The translations under genes and the position numbers were made by a program. Below, one piece after another: positions 23,431-32,655 of a stretch of DNA of 64,000 bases; the first letter of the stretch is position 1, and every line of letters begins with the position of its first letter. This DNA is from Bacteroides oleiciplenus YIT 12058. GTDB lineage: Bacteria; Bacteroidota; Bacteroidia; Bacteroidales; Bacteroidaceae. The stretch spans positions 84,751 through 148,750 of the forward strand of contig NZ_JH992944.1 in NCBI RefSeq assembly GCF_000315485.1. Reading direction: 5' to 3'. The notes beneath the pieces were generated by a model. The model was not told where the DNA came from, made no database searches, and worked only from the letters and a program-made list of their open reading frames with translations.

Positions 23431-24543
23431 ATGGCAGACAACAACACCATATTAGAAAAACTGGAAGGCCTCGTTGCCCGCTTCGAAGAAGTATCGACGC
23501 TGATTACAGACCCGGCAGTGATTGCCGACCAGAAGCGTTATGTGAAGCTCACCAAAGAGTATAAAGAACTGGGCGACCTGATGAATGCCCGCAAAGAATA
23601 TATCCAGGTACTGAACGGCATTGAGGAAGCCAAGGAAATCATCACCAACGAAACAGACCCGGAAATGCGGGAAATGGCACGTGAAGAACTGGATGCCTGC
23701 CAAACCCGACAGCCGGAACTGGAAGAGCACATCAAACTCCTCCTTGTGCCTGCCGACCCGCAGGACGGCAAGAATGCCATCCTCGAAATCCGTGGTGGTA
23801 CGGGTGGCGACGAAGCCGCTATCTTTGCCGGAGACCTCTTCCGCATGTATACCAAGTTTTGCGAAACGAAAGGTTGGAGAATGGAAATATCCAGCGTCAA
23901 CGAAGGCGCAGCAGGCGGATTCAAGGAAATCATCTGTAGCGTGACGGGCGAAAATGTCTACGGAACCCTGAAATATGAATCGGGCGTACACCGCGTGCAA
24001 CGCGTGCCGGCTACTGAGACACAGGGTCGTGTGCATACTTCTGCCGCCAGTGTGGCAGTGCTTCCCGAAGCCGAAGAGTTTGACGTAGTCATCAACGAAG
24101 GCGAAATCAAATGGGATACTTTCCGAAGCGGCGGTGCCGGCGGACAGAACGTAAACAAGGTGGAATCCGGCGTGCGCTTGCGTTACGTCTGGAGAAACCC
24201 CAACACAGGCACTTCCGAAGAAATCCTGATAGAATGTACCGAAACGCGTGACCAGCCTAAAAACAAGGAACGCGCCCTCTCCCGTCTGCGTACCTTCATC
24301 TACGACAAGGAACACCAGAAATACTTGGATGACATCGCTTCCAAGCGGAAAACAATGGTATCTACCGGAGACCGCTCCGCAAAAATCCGTACCTATAATT
24401 ATCCGCAGGGACGCATCACCGACCATCGCATCAACTATACCATTTATAACCTCGCCGCCTTTATGGATGGCGGCATCCAGGACTGCATCGACCACCTGAT
24501 TGTTGCAGAAAATGCAGAACGACTGAAAGAAAGCGAACTGTAA
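23431..24543 (+). CDS. prfA: peptide chain release factor 1
   Basis: Reads UAA and UAG stop codons and releases the finished protein. 370 residues with the PxT stop-reading tripeptide in RVPATETQGRVHTS (~190) and the GGQ catalytic loop in GGAGGQNVNKVESG (~237-250). The N-terminal helical domain and C-terminal NYPQGRITDHR are as expected. In the purM operon position; a membrane protein gene follows by 19 bp. Confidence 0.96.
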   Translation: MADNNTILEKLEGLVARFEEVSTLITDPAVIADQKRYVKLTKEYKELGDLMNARKEYIQVLNGIEEAKEIITNETDPEMREMAREELDACQTRQPELEEHIKLLLVPADPQDGKNAILEIRGGTGGDEAAIFAGDLFRMYTKFCETKGWRMEISSVNEGAAGGFKEIICSVTGENVYGTLKYESGVHRVQRVPATETQGRVHTSAASVAVLPEAEEFDVVINEGEIKWDTFRSGGAGGQNVNKVESGVRLRYVWRNPNTGTSEEILIECTETRDQPKNKERALSRLRTFIYDKEHQKYLDDIASKRKTMVSTGDRSAKIRTYNYPQGRITDHRINYTIYNLAAFMDGGIQDCIDHLIVAENAERLKESEL

Positions 24544-24562
24544 AAAAACAATAGCGAAGCGG

Positions 24563-26338
24563 ATGAAAGAACCTTTGTTAAAAAAAACATTCCATACCAT
24601 GACGGAAGCTTTTCAGAATTGCTGGAAGCGCTTCCCCATCACTGTATGTTTTGTTTTTGTGCTTGCTGCCTATTTAGCCTATCTGGTGGCTACCGACATG
24701 GAAGGCGACAGGAAGCAATTGATGGTTCTGGGCTACTATTTCTCCATCGGCATGTTGCTTTCACTCACTCTCCATCTGTGGAGCGAAGAGATAAAAAGCA
24801 AACTGAAAAGCACAATTGTGCATGTAGTGATGCATGTGTTGCTCATTGCAGACGCCGTATATCTTTACAGCCTCTCACCCGAACAATCACTCACCGAAAT
24901 AGGCATAGCCCACGGAGCAGGTATACTGGCTTTGTGGCTTTCGGTGTTTTTCCTTTCATTCACCAAAGAAAAGAATGACATCCCAAGCTGGAACTTTACC
25001 TCATATACCATAGGGACTTTTGTCACGGCAAATGTGGTGGGACTCATCATGAGTGGCGGAATAAGTCTGCTGGTATTCTCGCTTCAGAAACTTTTCAATG
25101 TGGATGTGAGCTGGAGATGTTATCTATATATCCTTATTATATGTAGCGTACTGCTCCCCATGTTGCTCTTCCTCGGCATGTTACCCAAAGACGAACAGAA
25201 ACATGACCGGGAACCGCAATCATCGGACTTCCTGAAAGGAACCATACATTTCCTTTTCCTGCCGCTGATAGCAGGATATCTGCTTGTGCTCTACATCTAT
25301 GCCGCCCGCATTCTTATCAGTTGGGAGTTACCCATCGGATGGGTATCCTGGCTTGTGGTGGCACTTATGGCAGGATGCATCGCTACCGAGTTCGGCCTAT
25401 ATCCGGCACGTATTCAGGAAACCAAACGGGCAAACGAATGGATTGCACGATGGTTGCCTGCCTTGGTATTGCCGCTTCTGGTACTGATGACAGTCGGCAT
25501 TATGCGCCGTTTCAACGATTATGGCATCACCATAAACCGCCTTTACATCATTACGCTTAATATCTGGTTCTACATCGTTTGCTTCGGACTTGTCTTCACC
25601 AAGGCGCGTCGCATAAGCTGGATACCCATTTCATTTTCCATTATCTTCCTGCTCACCTCGGCATTGCCCGTGAACTATGCAAGTATCACACGGAATACAA
25701 TCCGCAATGACGTAAAGGAAGAACTAAAACGTAGCTGCGACATGGAGTTGCCGCTCACGCGTGAGCAATATAATCAGTGGATAGAGACGCTTCCGGAGGG
25801 AACCGCGGCACAAGTGAACGATAAATTCATGTATCTGCGCAACTGGTTCGGGCGAAAAAGCATAGCCGACCTTGTGGATAGGGATGTATCGTTCTATTCT
25901 GCCAGACATCATTATGAAACAGATAATGACGACATTGCTGTTGATGCTGAACCGGTATCTACACCCACCATATCATACAGAGCACAGGCAGCATCTCAGG
26001 TCGACATCAAAATACCCAATGGGTATAATCGGTTCATAGCCATCCCCGACCCGAAAGAGTCAGATTGGAGTTGTACCATCCCACGTAAATATCTCGAGAC
26101 AGGAATATTACCCGTCTCCCTCGGTACTCGGACAGGTCATATGAACGATAGTGTCTATATTGACCTGAAAACCCTTGAGACACTCCGCCAATACAAATAT
26201 GGCGAAATGCCTCCCACTACATTCCAATGTAACTCAAACAAGAACCTGTTCATGCTTACCCGCTTCTCTTTAAATTATCCGAAAGTAGGACAAGAAGAAC
26301 TTAAATTAGGCATAAACGGTTATCTATTCAAGAAATAA
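24563..26338 (+). CDS. DUF4153 family membrane protein
   Basis: 591 residues. The N-terminal ~370 residues contain about 10-12 membrane helices, beginning PITVCFVFVLAAYLAYLV. The remaining ~220 residues are soluble, with a helical then beta-rich composition, probably outside the cytoplasm. The arrangement matches the DUF4153 family common in Bacteroides, whose function is unknown. It lies between prfA (19 bp) and pyrF (35 bp) on the same strand. Confidence 0.78.
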   Translation: MKEPLLKKTFHTMTEAFQNCWKRFPITVCFVFVLAAYLAYLVATDMEGDRKQLMVLGYYFSIGMLLSLTLHLWSEEIKSKLKSTIVHVVMHVLLIADAVYLYSLSPEQSLTEIGIAHGAGILALWLSVFFLSFTKEKNDIPSWNFTSYTIGTFVTANVVGLIMSGGISLLVFSLQKLFNVDVSWRCYLYILIICSVLLPMLLFLGMLPKDEQKHDREPQSSDFLKGTIHFLFLPLIAGYLLVLYIYAARILISWELPIGWVSWLVVALMAGCIATEFGLYPARIQETKRANEWIARWLPALVLPLLVLMTVGIMRRFNDYGITINRLYIITLNIWFYIVCFGLVFTKARRISWIPISFSIIFLLTSALPVNYASITRNTIRNDVKEELKRSCDMELPLTREQYNQWIETLPEGTAAQVNDKFMYLRNWFGRKSIADLVDRDVSFYSARHHYETDNDDIAVDAEPVSTPTISYRAQAASQVDIKIPNGYNRFIAIPDPKESDWSCTIPRKYLETGILPVSLGTRTGHMNDSVYIDLKTLETLRQYKYGEMPPTTFQCNSNKNLFMLTRFSLNYPKVGQEELKLGINGYLFKK

Positions 26339-26373
26339 TCAAATGAATCATAAACAGACTAAAAATATTCGTC

Positions 26374-27204
26374 ATGAATAAACAACAGCTTTTTGAAAAT
26401 ATCAAGCGCAAGAAATCATTCCTCTGCGTAGGTCTGGATACAGACATCAAGAAAATTCCCGAACACTTATTGAAAGAAGAAGACCCGATTTTCGCTTTCA
26501 ACAAAGCCATCATCGACGCAACGGCCGACCTTTGTATCGCCTACAAACCCAATCTCGCTTTTTATGAAAGCATGGGTGTGAAAGGTTGGATCTCCTTCGA
26601 AAAAACCGTGAAGTATATCAAAGAAAACTATCCCGACCAATTCATCATCGCTGACGCCAAACGCGGTGACATAGGAAATACATCTGCCATGTATGCCCGC
26701 ACCTTCTTCGAAGAACTGGACATTGACTCTGTAACCGTGGCTCCCTACATGGGTGAGGATAGCGTCACTCCGTTCCTCACTTACGAAGGCAAATGGGTAA
26801 TCCTACTGGCACTGACCAGCAACAAAGGTTCGCACGACTTCCAGTTGACGGAAGACCCTAACGGCGAACGCCTCTTCGAGAAAGTATTGCGCAAATCGCA
26901 GGAATGGGCCGGAGACGAACAAATGATGTACGTGGTAGGCGCTACCCAAGGCCGTGCTTTTGAAGACATCCGTAAGATTGTTCCCAACCACTTCCTGCTC
27001 GTGCCGGGTGTGGGTGCACAAGGTGGTTCACTGGAAGAAGTTTGCAAATATGGCATGAACTCCACTTGCGGACTGATTGTGAATTCTAGTCGTGGCATCA
27101 TATACGTAGATAAAACAGAAAAGTTTGCCGAAGCTGTCCGCAATGCCGCTAAAGAAGTACAGCAGCAAATGGCGGAACAGTTGAAGGGAGTGATTAATGC
27201 TTAA
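26374..27204 (+). CDS. pyrF: orotidine 5'-phosphate decarboxylase
   Basis: Last step of UMP synthesis. 276 residues, the longer type 2 form: FLCVGLDTDIKKIP at the start, KPNLAFYESMG, the catalytic FIIADAKRGDIGNTS (the DxKxxD array) and LVPGVGAQGGSLEEV (phosphate-binding loop). The last codons and stop lie in a short palindrome (GTGATTAA-TGC-TTAATCAC, 27190-27208), the same sort of 3'-end scar as at adk. Confidence 0.95.
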   Translation: MNKQQLFENIKRKKSFLCVGLDTDIKKIPEHLLKEEDPIFAFNKAIIDATADLCIAYKPNLAFYESMGVKGWISFEKTVKYIKENYPDQFIIADAKRGDIGNTSAMYARTFFEELDIDSVTVAPYMGEDSVTPFLTYEGKWVILLALTSNKGSHDFQLTEDPNGERLFEKVLRKSQEWAGDEQMMYVVGATQGRAFEDIRKIVPNHFLLVPGVGAQGGSLEEVCKYGMNSTCGLIVNSSRGIIYVDKTEKFAEAVRNAAKEVQQQMAEQLKGVINA

Positions 27205-27236
27205 TCACTTATCACTTACCCTTAATCACTAACAAC
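27190..27236. repeat. dispersed simple repeat at the pyrF 3' end
   Basis: The palindrome GTGATTAA-TGC-TTAATCAC overlaps the pyrF stop and runs into AATCACTTATCACT-type sequence up to the next start codon. The 14-mer AATCACTTATCACT recurs exactly at 45044, and 12 bp of it recur inverted at 31871-31885. Confidence 0.55.
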
Positions 27237-28463
27237 GTGTTCGAAAGGAAAATCATCAACGACCCGGTGTTCGGGTTCATCAATATTCCGAAAGGGTTGC
27301 TGTACGACATCGTACGGCATCCCCTTCTGCAACGCCTGAATCGCATCAAGCAACTGGGCTTGTCGTCTGTAGTTTATCCCGGCGCACAACACACCCGCTT
27401 CCAGCATTCGCTGGGCGCTTTCCATCTGATGAGCGAAGCCATCCAGCACCTCACCAGCAAGGGAAACTTCATCTTCGACAGTGAAGCCGAAGCGGTGCAG
27501 GCAGCTATTTTGATGCACGACATCGGACATGGACCGTTCTCCCATGTACTGGAAGATACCATTGTACAGGGTGTATCCCATGAAGATATTTCACTTCTAC
27601 TGATGGAACGCATCAACAAAGAAATGAACGGACAGTTAACTCTTGCTATTCAAATCTTCAAGGACGAATACCCCAAAAGCTTCCTGCATCAACTCGTCAG
27701 CGGGCAACTCGATATGGACCGTATGGACTACCTACGCCGTGATAGTTTCTACACCGGCGTGACGGAAGGTAACATTGGTTCGGCACGCATCATCAAAATG
27801 CTCGACGTGAAAGAAGATCATCTCGTAGTAGAGTCCAAAGGCATCTACTCCATCGAGAATTTCCTCACTGCCCGCCGTCTGATGTACTGGCAGGTATATC
27901 TGCACAAAACGTCCGTAGCCTACGAGAAAATGCTCATCAGCACCTTGCTCCGTGCCAAAGAACTGGCAAACCAGGGTGTGGAATTATTTGCTTCACCGGC
28001 ACTGCGTTTTTTCCTTTACAATGACATCAATAAGGAAACTTTCTATGCCAATCCCGAATGTTTGGAGAACTTCATCCAACTGGATGACAATGATATATGG
28101 ACCGCTCTGAAAGTGTGGAGCACCCATAGCGACAAGGTTCTGTCCACGTTAAGTCTCGGAATGATTAACCGCAATATCTTCAAAGTAGAAATTTCTACTG
28201 AACCGATATGTGAAAAAAGAAAAAAAGAGTTAACTTTGCAAATCAGTCAGCAACTGGACATACCCCTCTCTGAAGCGAGCTATTTCGTCTCTACCCCCAG
28301 CATCGAGAAGAATATGTACGACCCGGCAGACGATAGTATTGATATCCTCTATAAAGACGGAAGCATCAAGAATATTGCTGAAGCATCGGACATGCTCAAC
28401 ATTTCTCTTCTGTCTAAAAAAGTAAAAAAATACTATCTTTGCTACCAACGTTTGCATAGGTAA
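27237..28463 (+). CDS. HD domain phosphohydrolase
   Basis: 408 residues beginning with a GTG codon (FERKIINDPVFGFINIPKGLLYDIV). The HD metal site is intact: FQHSLGAFHL (~60), then HDIGHGPFSHVLED (~99-112) and a late Asp in QLDMDRMDYLRRDS. This is the dGTPase-like HD group found widely in bacteria; nucleotide hydrolysis is likely, but the substrate is unknown. The GTG start follows the simple repeat directly. The lpxD promoter lies within its last codons, so transcripts overlap. Confidence 0.87.
   Translation: MFERKIINDPVFGFINIPKGLLYDIVRHPLLQRLNRIKQLGLSSVVYPGAQHTRFQHSLGAFHLMSEAIQHLTSKGNFIFDSEAEAVQAAILMHDIGHGPFSHVLEDTIVQGVSHEDISLLLMERINKEMNGQLTLAIQIFKDEYPKSFLHQLVSGQLDMDRMDYLRRDSFYTGVTEGNIGSARIIKMLDVKEDHLVVESKGIYSIENFLTARRLMYWQVYLHKTSVAYEKMLISTLLRAKELANQGVELFASPALRFFLYNDINKETFYANPECLENFIQLDDNDIWTALKVWSTHSDKVLSTLSLGMINRNIFKVEISTEPICEKRKKELTLQISQQLDIPLSEASYFVSTPSIEKNMYDPADDSIDILYKDGSIKNIAEASDMLNISLLSKKVKKYYLCYQRLHR
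28434..28441 (+). promoter_or_regulatory. promoter for the lipid A gene cluster
   Basis: TATCTTTG, exact -7 match, inside the 3' end of the HD gene, about 108 bp before the lpxD ATG. Confidence 0.5.
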
Positions 28464-28548
28464 GTATAAAATATTCACCCAAGGACAAGGAAATATAAAA
28501 AAAAAGTCCGTTATTTGTGATTTGAAACCATCTAACAAGAATAAGACA

Positions 28549-29589
28549 ATGGAGTTCTCTGCTAAACAAATTGCAACATTTATCCAAGGAGAAATCGTTG
28601 GAGACGAGAATGCAACTGTACATACTTTTGCCAAAATAGAAGAAGGCATCCCCGGTGCTATCTCGTTTCTGTCCAATCCCAAATATATATCTTATATATA
28701 CGACACTCAATCCAGCATAGTACTGGTAAACAAAGACTTCGTCCCCGAGCAGGAAGTAAAAACGACTTTAATCAAGGTGGACAATGCTTATGAAAGTCTT
28801 GCTAAATTACTCAACCTTTATGAACAAAGTAAGCCTAAGCGTGTTGGAATTCATCCGCTGGCCTTCGTTGCCGACACTGCAAAAGTAGGCAAGGATGTTT
28901 ACATTGCTCCATTCGCATGCATCGGCGAATATGCTGAGGTGGGAGATAATACGATGATTCATCCGCATGCCACCATCGGTAGCGGTGCCAAAGTAGGAAA
29001 CGATTGCATCATATATGCCAGCGCAACCATTTACCATGACTGCCGGGTGGGCAATCATTGCATTCTGCATTCCGGCAGTGTGATTGGTGCGGACGGTTTT
29101 GGCTTCGCCCCTACTATCGAAGGTTACGAGAAGATTCCTCAAATCGGTATCGTAATATTGGAAGACAATGTGGAAATCGGTGCCAACACTTGTGTGGATC
29201 GCGCCACAATGGGAGCAACCATCGTCCATAAAGGTGTGAAGTTGGACAATCTGATACAGATAGCCCACAATGACGAAATCGGTTCGCATACCGTTATGGC
29301 AGCGCAAGTGGGTGTTGCAGGTTCCACAAAAGTGGGCGAATGGTGTATGTTCGGTGGCCAGGTAGGCATTGCAGGACACAGCCATATAGGCAATAAAGTG
29401 AGCCTCGGAGCCCAATCGGGCGTACCGGGCGATTTAAAAGATGGTAGCCAGTTAATCGGCACCCCCCCTATGGAGTTGAAACAATACTTCAAGGCTTCCA
29501 TTGCACAACGGAGCTTACCCGAGATGCAGAAAGAAATCCGCCAGCTCCGTAAAGAATTGAATGAATTAAAACAACAAATAAACAAGTAA
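28549..29589 (+). CDS. lpxD: UDP-3-O-(3-hydroxyacyl)glucosamine N-acyltransferase
   Basis: Third step of lipid A synthesis. 346 residues: an N-terminal uridine-binding domain (EFSAKQIATFIQGEIVGDE), then hexapeptide repeats forming a left-handed beta-helix from ~100 to ~310, with the catalytic-type His in AHNDEIG (~245), and a C-terminal helix (EIRQLRKELNELKQQI). A TTG at 28522 extends the frame by nine codons, but the ATG at 28549 gives the normal N-terminus. The lpxC/fabZ gene starts 3 bp after its stop. Confidence 0.95.
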   Translation: MEFSAKQIATFIQGEIVGDENATVHTFAKIEEGIPGAISFLSNPKYISYIYDTQSSIVLVNKDFVPEQEVKTTLIKVDNAYESLAKLLNLYEQSKPKRVGIHPLAFVADTAKVGKDVYIAPFACIGEYAEVGDNTMIHPHATIGSGAKVGNDCIIYASATIYHDCRVGNHCILHSGSVIGADGFGFAPTIEGYEKIPQIGIVILEDNVEIGANTCVDRATMGATIVHKGVKLDNLIQIAHNDEIGSHTVMAAQVGVAGSTKVGEWCMFGGQVGIAGHSHIGNKVSLGAQSGVPGDLKDGSQLIGTPPMELKQYFKASIAQRSLPEMQKEIRQLRKELNELKQQINK

Positions 29590-29592
29590 CAA

Positions 29593-30978
29593 ATGTTGAA
29601 ACAAAAGACTCTGAAAGACAGTTTTTCCCTCAGTGGTAAAGGCCTTCATACGGGACTTGACCTAACGGTTACTTTCAATCCGGCTCCGGACAATCACGGA
29701 TACAAAATCCAGCGTATCGACCTGGAAGGGCAACCTACCATTGAAGCGGTAGCGGACAATGTGACTGAAACGACCCGTGGCACTGTTCTTTCCAAGAACA
29801 ATGTGAAAGTTAGCACTGTGGAGCACGGTATGGCAGCCCTCTATGCTTTGGGCATCGACAACTGCCTGATACAAGTCAACGGTCCTGAGTTTCCTATTCT
29901 GGACGGAAGTGCCCAATATTATGCACAAGAAATAGAGCGCGTAGGTACAGAAGAACAAAATGCCGTTAAAGATTTCTATATCATCAAGTCAAAAATCGAG
30001 TTTCGCGATGAGAAGACAGGTTCTTCCATCATCGTGCTTCCTGATGAGAATTTCAGCTTAAACGTGTTGGTATCTTACGATTCGACTATCATCCCCAACC
30101 AGTTTGCAACGTTGGAAGATATGTCGAAGTTCAAAGAAGAAGTAGCCGGAAGCCGGACATTCGTATTCGTACGCGAAATTGAGCCGCTGTTGCAGGCAGG
30201 TCTTATCAAAGGGGGCGATTTGGACAATGCCATCGTGATTTACGAACGCAAGATGTCTCAGGAAGACTTCGACAAACTGGCTGACGTGATGGGAGTTCCC
30301 CACATGAATGCCGAGCAATTAGGCTACATTAATCACAAACCGCTGGTATGGCCCAATGAATGTGCGCGCCATAAACTGCTCGACGTTATCGGTGATTTGG
30401 CCCTGATAGGCAAACCCATCAAGGGACGCATCATCGCTACCCGTCCGGGACACACCATCAATAATAAGTTCGCCCGCCAAATGCGTAAAGAAATCCGTCT
30501 GCACGATATTCAGGCACCGACTTACGATTGTAATCGCGAACCTGTAATGGACGTGAATCGCATCCGTGAACTTTTGCCGCACCGCTATCCATTCCAATTG
30601 GTAGACAAAGTGATTGAAATCGGCGCCAACTACATCGTAGGTGTGAAGAATATAACTGCCAATGAACCTTTCTTCCAGGGACATTTTCCACAGGAGCCTG
30701 TAATGCCGGGGGTACTACAGGTTGAGGCCATGGCACAGGTAGGCGGTTTGCTTGTATTGAACTCAGTAGATGAGCCCGAACGTTACTCTACCTATTTTAT
30801 GAAAATAGATGGTGTGAAGTTCCGACAGAAAGTAGTGCCGGGCGACACCTTGGTTTTCCGCGTAGAATTAATTTCCCCTATCCGCCGTGGCATTTCCACC
30901 ATGAAAGGCTATGCATTTGTAGGAGAGAAAGTAGTTTGCGAGGCAGAATTTATGGCACAAATAGTTAAGAACAAGTGA
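29593..30978 (+). CDS. lpxC-fabZ: bifunctional LpxC deacetylase / FabZ dehydratase
   Basis: 461 residues joining two enzymes. Residues 1-~300 are LpxC, the committed zinc deacetylase of lipid A synthesis (KQKTLKDSFSLSGKGLHTG, VSTVEHGMAALYALGIDNC with the zinc His, FPILDGSA, KHKLLDVIGDLALIG-type motif). Residues ~315-461 are FabZ, the 3-hydroxyacyl-ACP dehydratase (LLPHRYPFQLVDKV, then GHFPQEPVMPGVLQVEAMAQ with the catalytic His and Glu). This fusion is typical of Bacteroidetes. It lies between lpxD and lpxA, so hydroxyacyl supply and use are encoded together. Confidence 0.96.
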   Translation: MLKQKTLKDSFSLSGKGLHTGLDLTVTFNPAPDNHGYKIQRIDLEGQPTIEAVADNVTETTRGTVLSKNNVKVSTVEHGMAALYALGIDNCLIQVNGPEFPILDGSAQYYAQEIERVGTEEQNAVKDFYIIKSKIEFRDEKTGSSIIVLPDENFSLNVLVSYDSTIIPNQFATLEDMSKFKEEVAGSRTFVFVREIEPLLQAGLIKGGDLDNAIVIYERKMSQEDFDKLADVMGVPHMNAEQLGYINHKPLVWPNECARHKLLDVIGDLALIGKPIKGRIIATRPGHTINNKFARQMRKEIRLHDIQAPTYDCNREPVMDVNRIRELLPHRYPFQLVDKVIEIGANYIVGVKNITANEPFFQGHFPQEPVMPGVLQVEAMAQVGGLLVLNSVDEPERYSTYFMKIDGVKFRQKVVPGDTLVFRVELISPIRRGISTMKGYAFVGEKVVCEAEFMAQIVKNK

Positions 30979-30984
30979 ATATAA

Positions 30985-31087
30985 ATATTAGGTATTAAGT
31001 ATTAATTATTAATTGGCTGCGCACTTATTGTTTAAGCGCTTTCATCCTGATAATTAATAATTAATATTTGATAATTAATAATTAAAT
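30985..31087. repeat. AT-rich inverted repeat scar between lpxC/fabZ and lpxA
   Basis: Left arm 30985-31014 (ends AAGTATTAATTATTAATT) and right arm 31049-31087 (contains GATAATTAATAATTAA twice) are near-complementary around a ~33-bp GC-richer core. It begins 6 bp after the upstream stop and ends 3 bp before the lpxA start. Same plan as the scar at 13932-14015. Confidence 0.6.
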
Positions 31088-31090
31088 AAC

Positions 31091-31858
31091 ATGATAAGTC
31101 CCTTAGCGTATATTCATCCCGAGGCAAAAATCGGGGAAAACGTAGAGATTGCTCCTTTCGTATTCATTGACAAGAATGTGGTAATCGGCGATAATAATAA
31201 AATTATGGCAAATGCCAATATTCTGTACGGTTCGCGTATCGGTAATGGAAACACTATCTTTCCGGGAGCCGTAATCGGTGCCATTCCTCAAGACTTGAAG
31301 TTCCAAGGAGAAGAAAGTACCGCTGAGATTGGTGATAACAACACTATCCGTGAAAATGTGACCGTCAACCGTGGTACGGCTGCCAAAGGCAGAACCATCA
31401 TAGGAAACAATAATCTGTTGATGGAAGGAGTACACGTGGCACACGATGCCCTTGTCGGTAACTATTGCATCATCGGAAACTCAACCAAGATGGCAGGTGA
31501 AATCGTAATAGACGATTATTCCATCATCAGCGCTAATGTGTTGATGCACCAGTTCTGTCGCGTAGGTGGATTCGGAATGATACAGGGAGGTTGTCGTTTC
31601 AGCAAGGACATTCCGCCGTACATCATTGCCGGCCGGGAGCCTATCGCTTACAGTGGTATCAATATTATTGGTCTGCGCCGCCGCGGATTTAGTAATGAAA
31701 CAATTGAGAATATTCACAATGCATACCGCATCATTTATCAGAGTGGACTGAATACTTCGGACGCTTTAAAGAAAATAGAGGAAGAAATTCCGACAGGTCC
31801 GGAGATTGAATATATTGTCAGCTTCATTCAGAACTCTGAACGTGGTATCATCAGGTAA
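31091..31858 (+). CDS. lpxA: UDP-N-acetylglucosamine acyltransferase
   Basis: First step of lipid A synthesis. 255 residues: hexapeptide beta-helix repeats from the start (SPLAYIHPEAKIGENVEIAPF), GAIPQDLKFQGE, the catalytic His in GVHVAHDALVGN (~117), the signature GGFGMIQGG and a helical C-terminus (GLRRRGFSNETIENIHNAYR). Family identity is clear. It follows the AT-rich scar and completes the lpxD-lpxC/fabZ-lpxA set. Confidence 0.96.
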   Translation: MISPLAYIHPEAKIGENVEIAPFVFIDKNVVIGDNNKIMANANILYGSRIGNGNTIFPGAVIGAIPQDLKFQGEESTAEIGDNNTIRENVTVNRGTAAKGRTIIGNNNLLMEGVHVAHDALVGNYCIIGNSTKMAGEIVIDDYSIISANVLMHQFCRVGGFGMIQGGCRFSKDIPPYIIAGREPIAYSGINIIGLRRRGFSNETIENIHNAYRIIYQSGLNTSDALKKIEEEIPTGPEIEYIVSFIQNSERGIIR

Positions 31859-31870
31859 TAAAACGATAAA

Positions 31871-31904
31871 GTGATAAGTGATAACAGTGTTACCACACTA
31901 TCAC
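31871..31904. repeat. short inverted repeat after lpxA
   Basis: GTGATAAGTGATAAC ... TATCAC forms a small hairpin; it is an inverted relative of the AATCACTTATCACT words at 27203 and 45044. Confidence 0.4.
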
Positions 31905-31928
31905 ATTACAACATTATAACTTTAGAGT

Positions 31929-32489
31929 ATGATTTACAGATTTACACTTATCTCCGACGAATCGGACGACTTCGTGAGAGAAATACAAATTGATCCGGAA
32001 GCTACATTCTACGACTTGCACGAGGCTATCGTGAAGTCAGTAGGTTACACCGACGACCAGATGACTTCTTTCTTCATCTGCGATGACGACTGGGAAAAAG
32101 AAAAAGAAATCACGCTGGAAGAAATGGACGACAATCCGGAAATGGACAGCTGGGTAATGAAAGACACCACTATCAGTGAACTGGTGGAAGATGAGAAACA
32201 GAAGTTGCTTTATGTATTCGATTACATGACAGAGCGTTGTTTCTTCATCGAACTTTCCGAAATCATTACCGGAAAGGAAATGAAGGGTGCCAAATGCACC
32301 AAAAAGGAAGGCGAGGCTCCGAAACAAACCGTTGACTTCGAAGAAATGGCAGCCAATAGCGGCTCACTTGACTTAGACGAAAACTTCTACGGAGACCAGG
32401 ATTTCGATCTGGAAGAATTCGACCAGGAAGGATTCGATATAGGCGGCGGCGAAAGCGGCGGAGCTTCATTCGAGGAAGAAAAATTCTAA
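31929..32489 (+). CDS. pRiA4b ORF-3-like / IS1096 passenger TnpR family protein
   Basis: 186 residues. The N-terminal ~125 residues (MIYRFTLISDESDDFVREIQ, ATFYDLHEAIVKSVGY, FFICDDDWEKEKEITLE, LLYVFDYMTERCFFIEL) match the pRiA4b ORF-3 family, whose members are scattered in plasmids and chromosomes and have no known activity despite the 'TnpR' label. The C-terminal ~55 residues are very acidic and Gly/Phe-rich (DLEEFDQEGFDIGGGESGG). No transposon context is visible, so the label should not be read as mobility. Confidence 0.8.
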   Translation: MIYRFTLISDESDDFVREIQIDPEATFYDLHEAIVKSVGYTDDQMTSFFICDDDWEKEKEITLEEMDDNPEMDSWVMKDTTISELVEDEKQKLLYVFDYMTERCFFIELSEIITGKEMKGAKCTKKEGEAPKQTVDFEEMAANSGSLDLDENFYGDQDFDLEEFDQEGFDIGGGESGGASFEEEKF

Positions 32490-32529
32490 ATTTGAATATA
32501 CCAAGGGAGACACCATACTCTTTATAGTA

Positions 32530-32615
32530 TATTTTTTAGACGCAGATTACGCGGATTACGCAGATTTTTTTAGTTTAGAATCCGTGTTATCCGCGTAATC
32601 TGCGTCTAAAAAATA
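32530..32615. repeat. 27-bp perfect inverted repeat between two genes
   Basis: 32530-32556 and 32589-32615 are perfect 27-bp reverse complements (ATTTTTTAGACGCAGATT ... AATCTGCGTCTAAAAAAT). The left arm continues with a second GATTACGCAGA word. The loop is 32 bp. It would fold very stably in RNA. The miaA promoter follows 11 bp later. Confidence 0.9.
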
Positions 32616-32625
32616 ATATCCACTT

Positions 32626-32633
32626 TATCTTTG
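32626..32633 (+). promoter_or_regulatory. promoter for miaA
   Basis: TATCTTTG, exact -7 match, 22 bp before the start at 32656, directly after the 27-bp inverted repeat. Confidence 0.6.
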
Positions 32634-32655
32634 AAACGTTTTATATAACATCTGT

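Noticed and set aside
31929..32489. Transposon-borne TnpR resolvase
   Set aside because: The family label is historical; no resolvase catalytic serine motif and no transposon ends are present.
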